Assembly (NCBI GenBank): GCA_009363875.1
Contig: CM018690.1
Location: 31,478,800-31,542,799, forward strand
Reading direction: 5' to 3'
DNA: 64,000 nt
Source of the DNA: Mikania micrantha
Taxonomy: Eukaryota > Streptophyta > Magnoliopsida > Asterales > Asteraceae
Below are positions 63,010 through 64,000 of this stretch, piece after piece (within the stretch, counting starts at the first letter, position 1; every line of letters starts with the position of its first letter). The notes beneath the pieces were generated by a model. The model saw nothing but the letters and a program-made list of their open reading frames with translations, ran no database searches and was not told where the DNA came from. The translations under genes were made by a program, and so were the position numbers.

Positions 63010-64000
63010 TGAGAGGCCCCGAGCCCCTCGGTTGGCAAATCATCATATCCATAGTCCTTAAACCATATTTACATTACTATAGCAGCGGAATTTAAGGTGA
63101 TTACATAAGTAAGGTACACATTAAAATATAACCCACTCTTCTAACAGTCATATAATACAGCCAGTCTATGCCAGGGGTAGTCTTCAACGTATGCCATGAG
63201 CCTTCCTGGTCTCCTTTCTCAAACTATTCAACCTGATATGCATGTAAAACAAGTCAGCTTTATGCTGGTGAGTTCTAAGTTCATTTCTTAGAAAAATCTT
63301 TATTCATTCATGTCACATAGCATTATAACATAATTACATAACATACATATCATCATAACATCATTCATACGGTGAAATTCCTTCACCGTCAACTGCTGAC
63401 CCTGAAGTCAAACAGGCTTGTGCAGCACAAGGCTCTATAACTATCAACCCGAAGTCGATAACTTATACATGCATAAGATTTCATCAACTGGCGACACACA
63501 GTCCGTAGGCCCGTGTTTCCACAGGACTCTTTAAACATCATAAGCAAAAGCGGCTCCTTTCACCGCTGTGCTCAAGTTTTGCCCAACCGCAGCTGGCAAA
63601 ACCACATTTCCTCCTCGACATCAGTCGAGTGTCTTACATTTCATCCTCGACATCAGTCGAGTGTCTTACATTTCATCCTCGACATCAGTCGAGTGTCTTA
63701 CATTTCCTCCTCGACATCAGTCGAGTGTCTTATACAAAAATAATCATTTCTTTCTCAACCGCAGTTGAGACTTAAAAACATTCGTTATATCTCAGCTGAG
63801 ATTCTTAAAGTCATTCACTTCTCAACCATCGTTGAGACTTAATATATTCTTTACATCTCAGCTGAAATTCTTAAAATCATTTACTTCTCAACCGTAGTTG
63901 AGACTTAAAACATTCTTTACTTTAAAACATTCTTTATCCGAAAATATACTTTTCCTGAAAACATGCTTTACCTGACCATAATCAGGTTAAAATCACTTTC
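63010..64000 (-). repeat. second full-type Gypsy LTR, cut by the window end
   Basis: It matches 43917-44953 apart from about 60 bp missing near 63317 and scattered changes. It contains the same hairpin string (63369-63987). What follows beyond 64000 is not visible. Confidence 0.9.

Overview
This is nuclear DNA of a flowering plant. It is AT-rich and intron-bearing, carries plant-type tRNA-derived SINEs, full plant Copia and Gypsy LTR retrotransposons primed by initiator tRNA-Met, Helitron ends, many small DNA transposons, and pieces of plastid (ycf2) and mitochondrial (cox1) DNA. The retrotransposon and RADIALIS-like proteins look like those of eudicots, and Asteraceae (daisy family) is my best guess; this is inference from protein resemblance only. 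I found one ordinary host gene, a RADIALIS-like single-MYB protein on the minus strand near 19.2-19.4 kb. Almost everything else recognisable is transposon-derived.

Layout. 0.5-18 kb: small elements in AT-rich DNA. These are SINEs, hAT-type miniature elements with 8-bp target duplications, long hairpin (foldback) elements lodged in (TA)n tracts, two Helitron ends, a 5S-rRNA-bearing fragment and a Copia-type solo LTR with a textbook TATA box. 19.2-21.0 kb: the RADIALIS-like gene and an 800-bp Harbinger-type element with a GC-rich interior. 22.5-23.8 kb: a plastid/mitochondrial DNA mosaic. 24.2-29.3 kb: a Gypsy-type solo LTR containing a second, nested solo LTR; both have intact 5-bp target duplications. 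29.4-37.8 kb: more hAT miniature elements, a cluster of three SINEs, and a solo LTR (34.3-35.2 kb). 37.9-42.65 kb: a decayed multi-exon gene of the ULP-like family normally carried by Mutator-like transposons, with amplified micro-exons and at least two frameshifts. 42.7-64 kb: a nest of retrotransposons. A chromovirus-like Gypsy element (minus strand, 2.3-kb LTRs) is split inside its integrase by a young 11.5-kb Copia element of Sirevirus type. The right end is rearranged: the Gypsy 5' LTR stops after about 105 bp and is joined to a second copy of the left flank plus LTR.

How the parts relate. The Copia insertion is dated by 3 differences in 561 bp between its LTRs. It interrupts a Gypsy element that already carried, or later acquired, an integrase deletion and a nonsense codon. 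The Copia has intact-looking gag and pol separated by one in-frame UGA, and an env-like third ORF broken by one frameshift.

The least expected signal is in the Gypsy-type LTRs. They carry strings of short perfect hairpins whose stem sequences change between units while pairing is kept, including wobble intermediates and one transversion pair. Such strings occur in at least two LTR families that share little sequence there, and also in an LTR-like block of uncertain origin. I read this as a possible selected structure, with deamination and array amplification as the main rival explanations.
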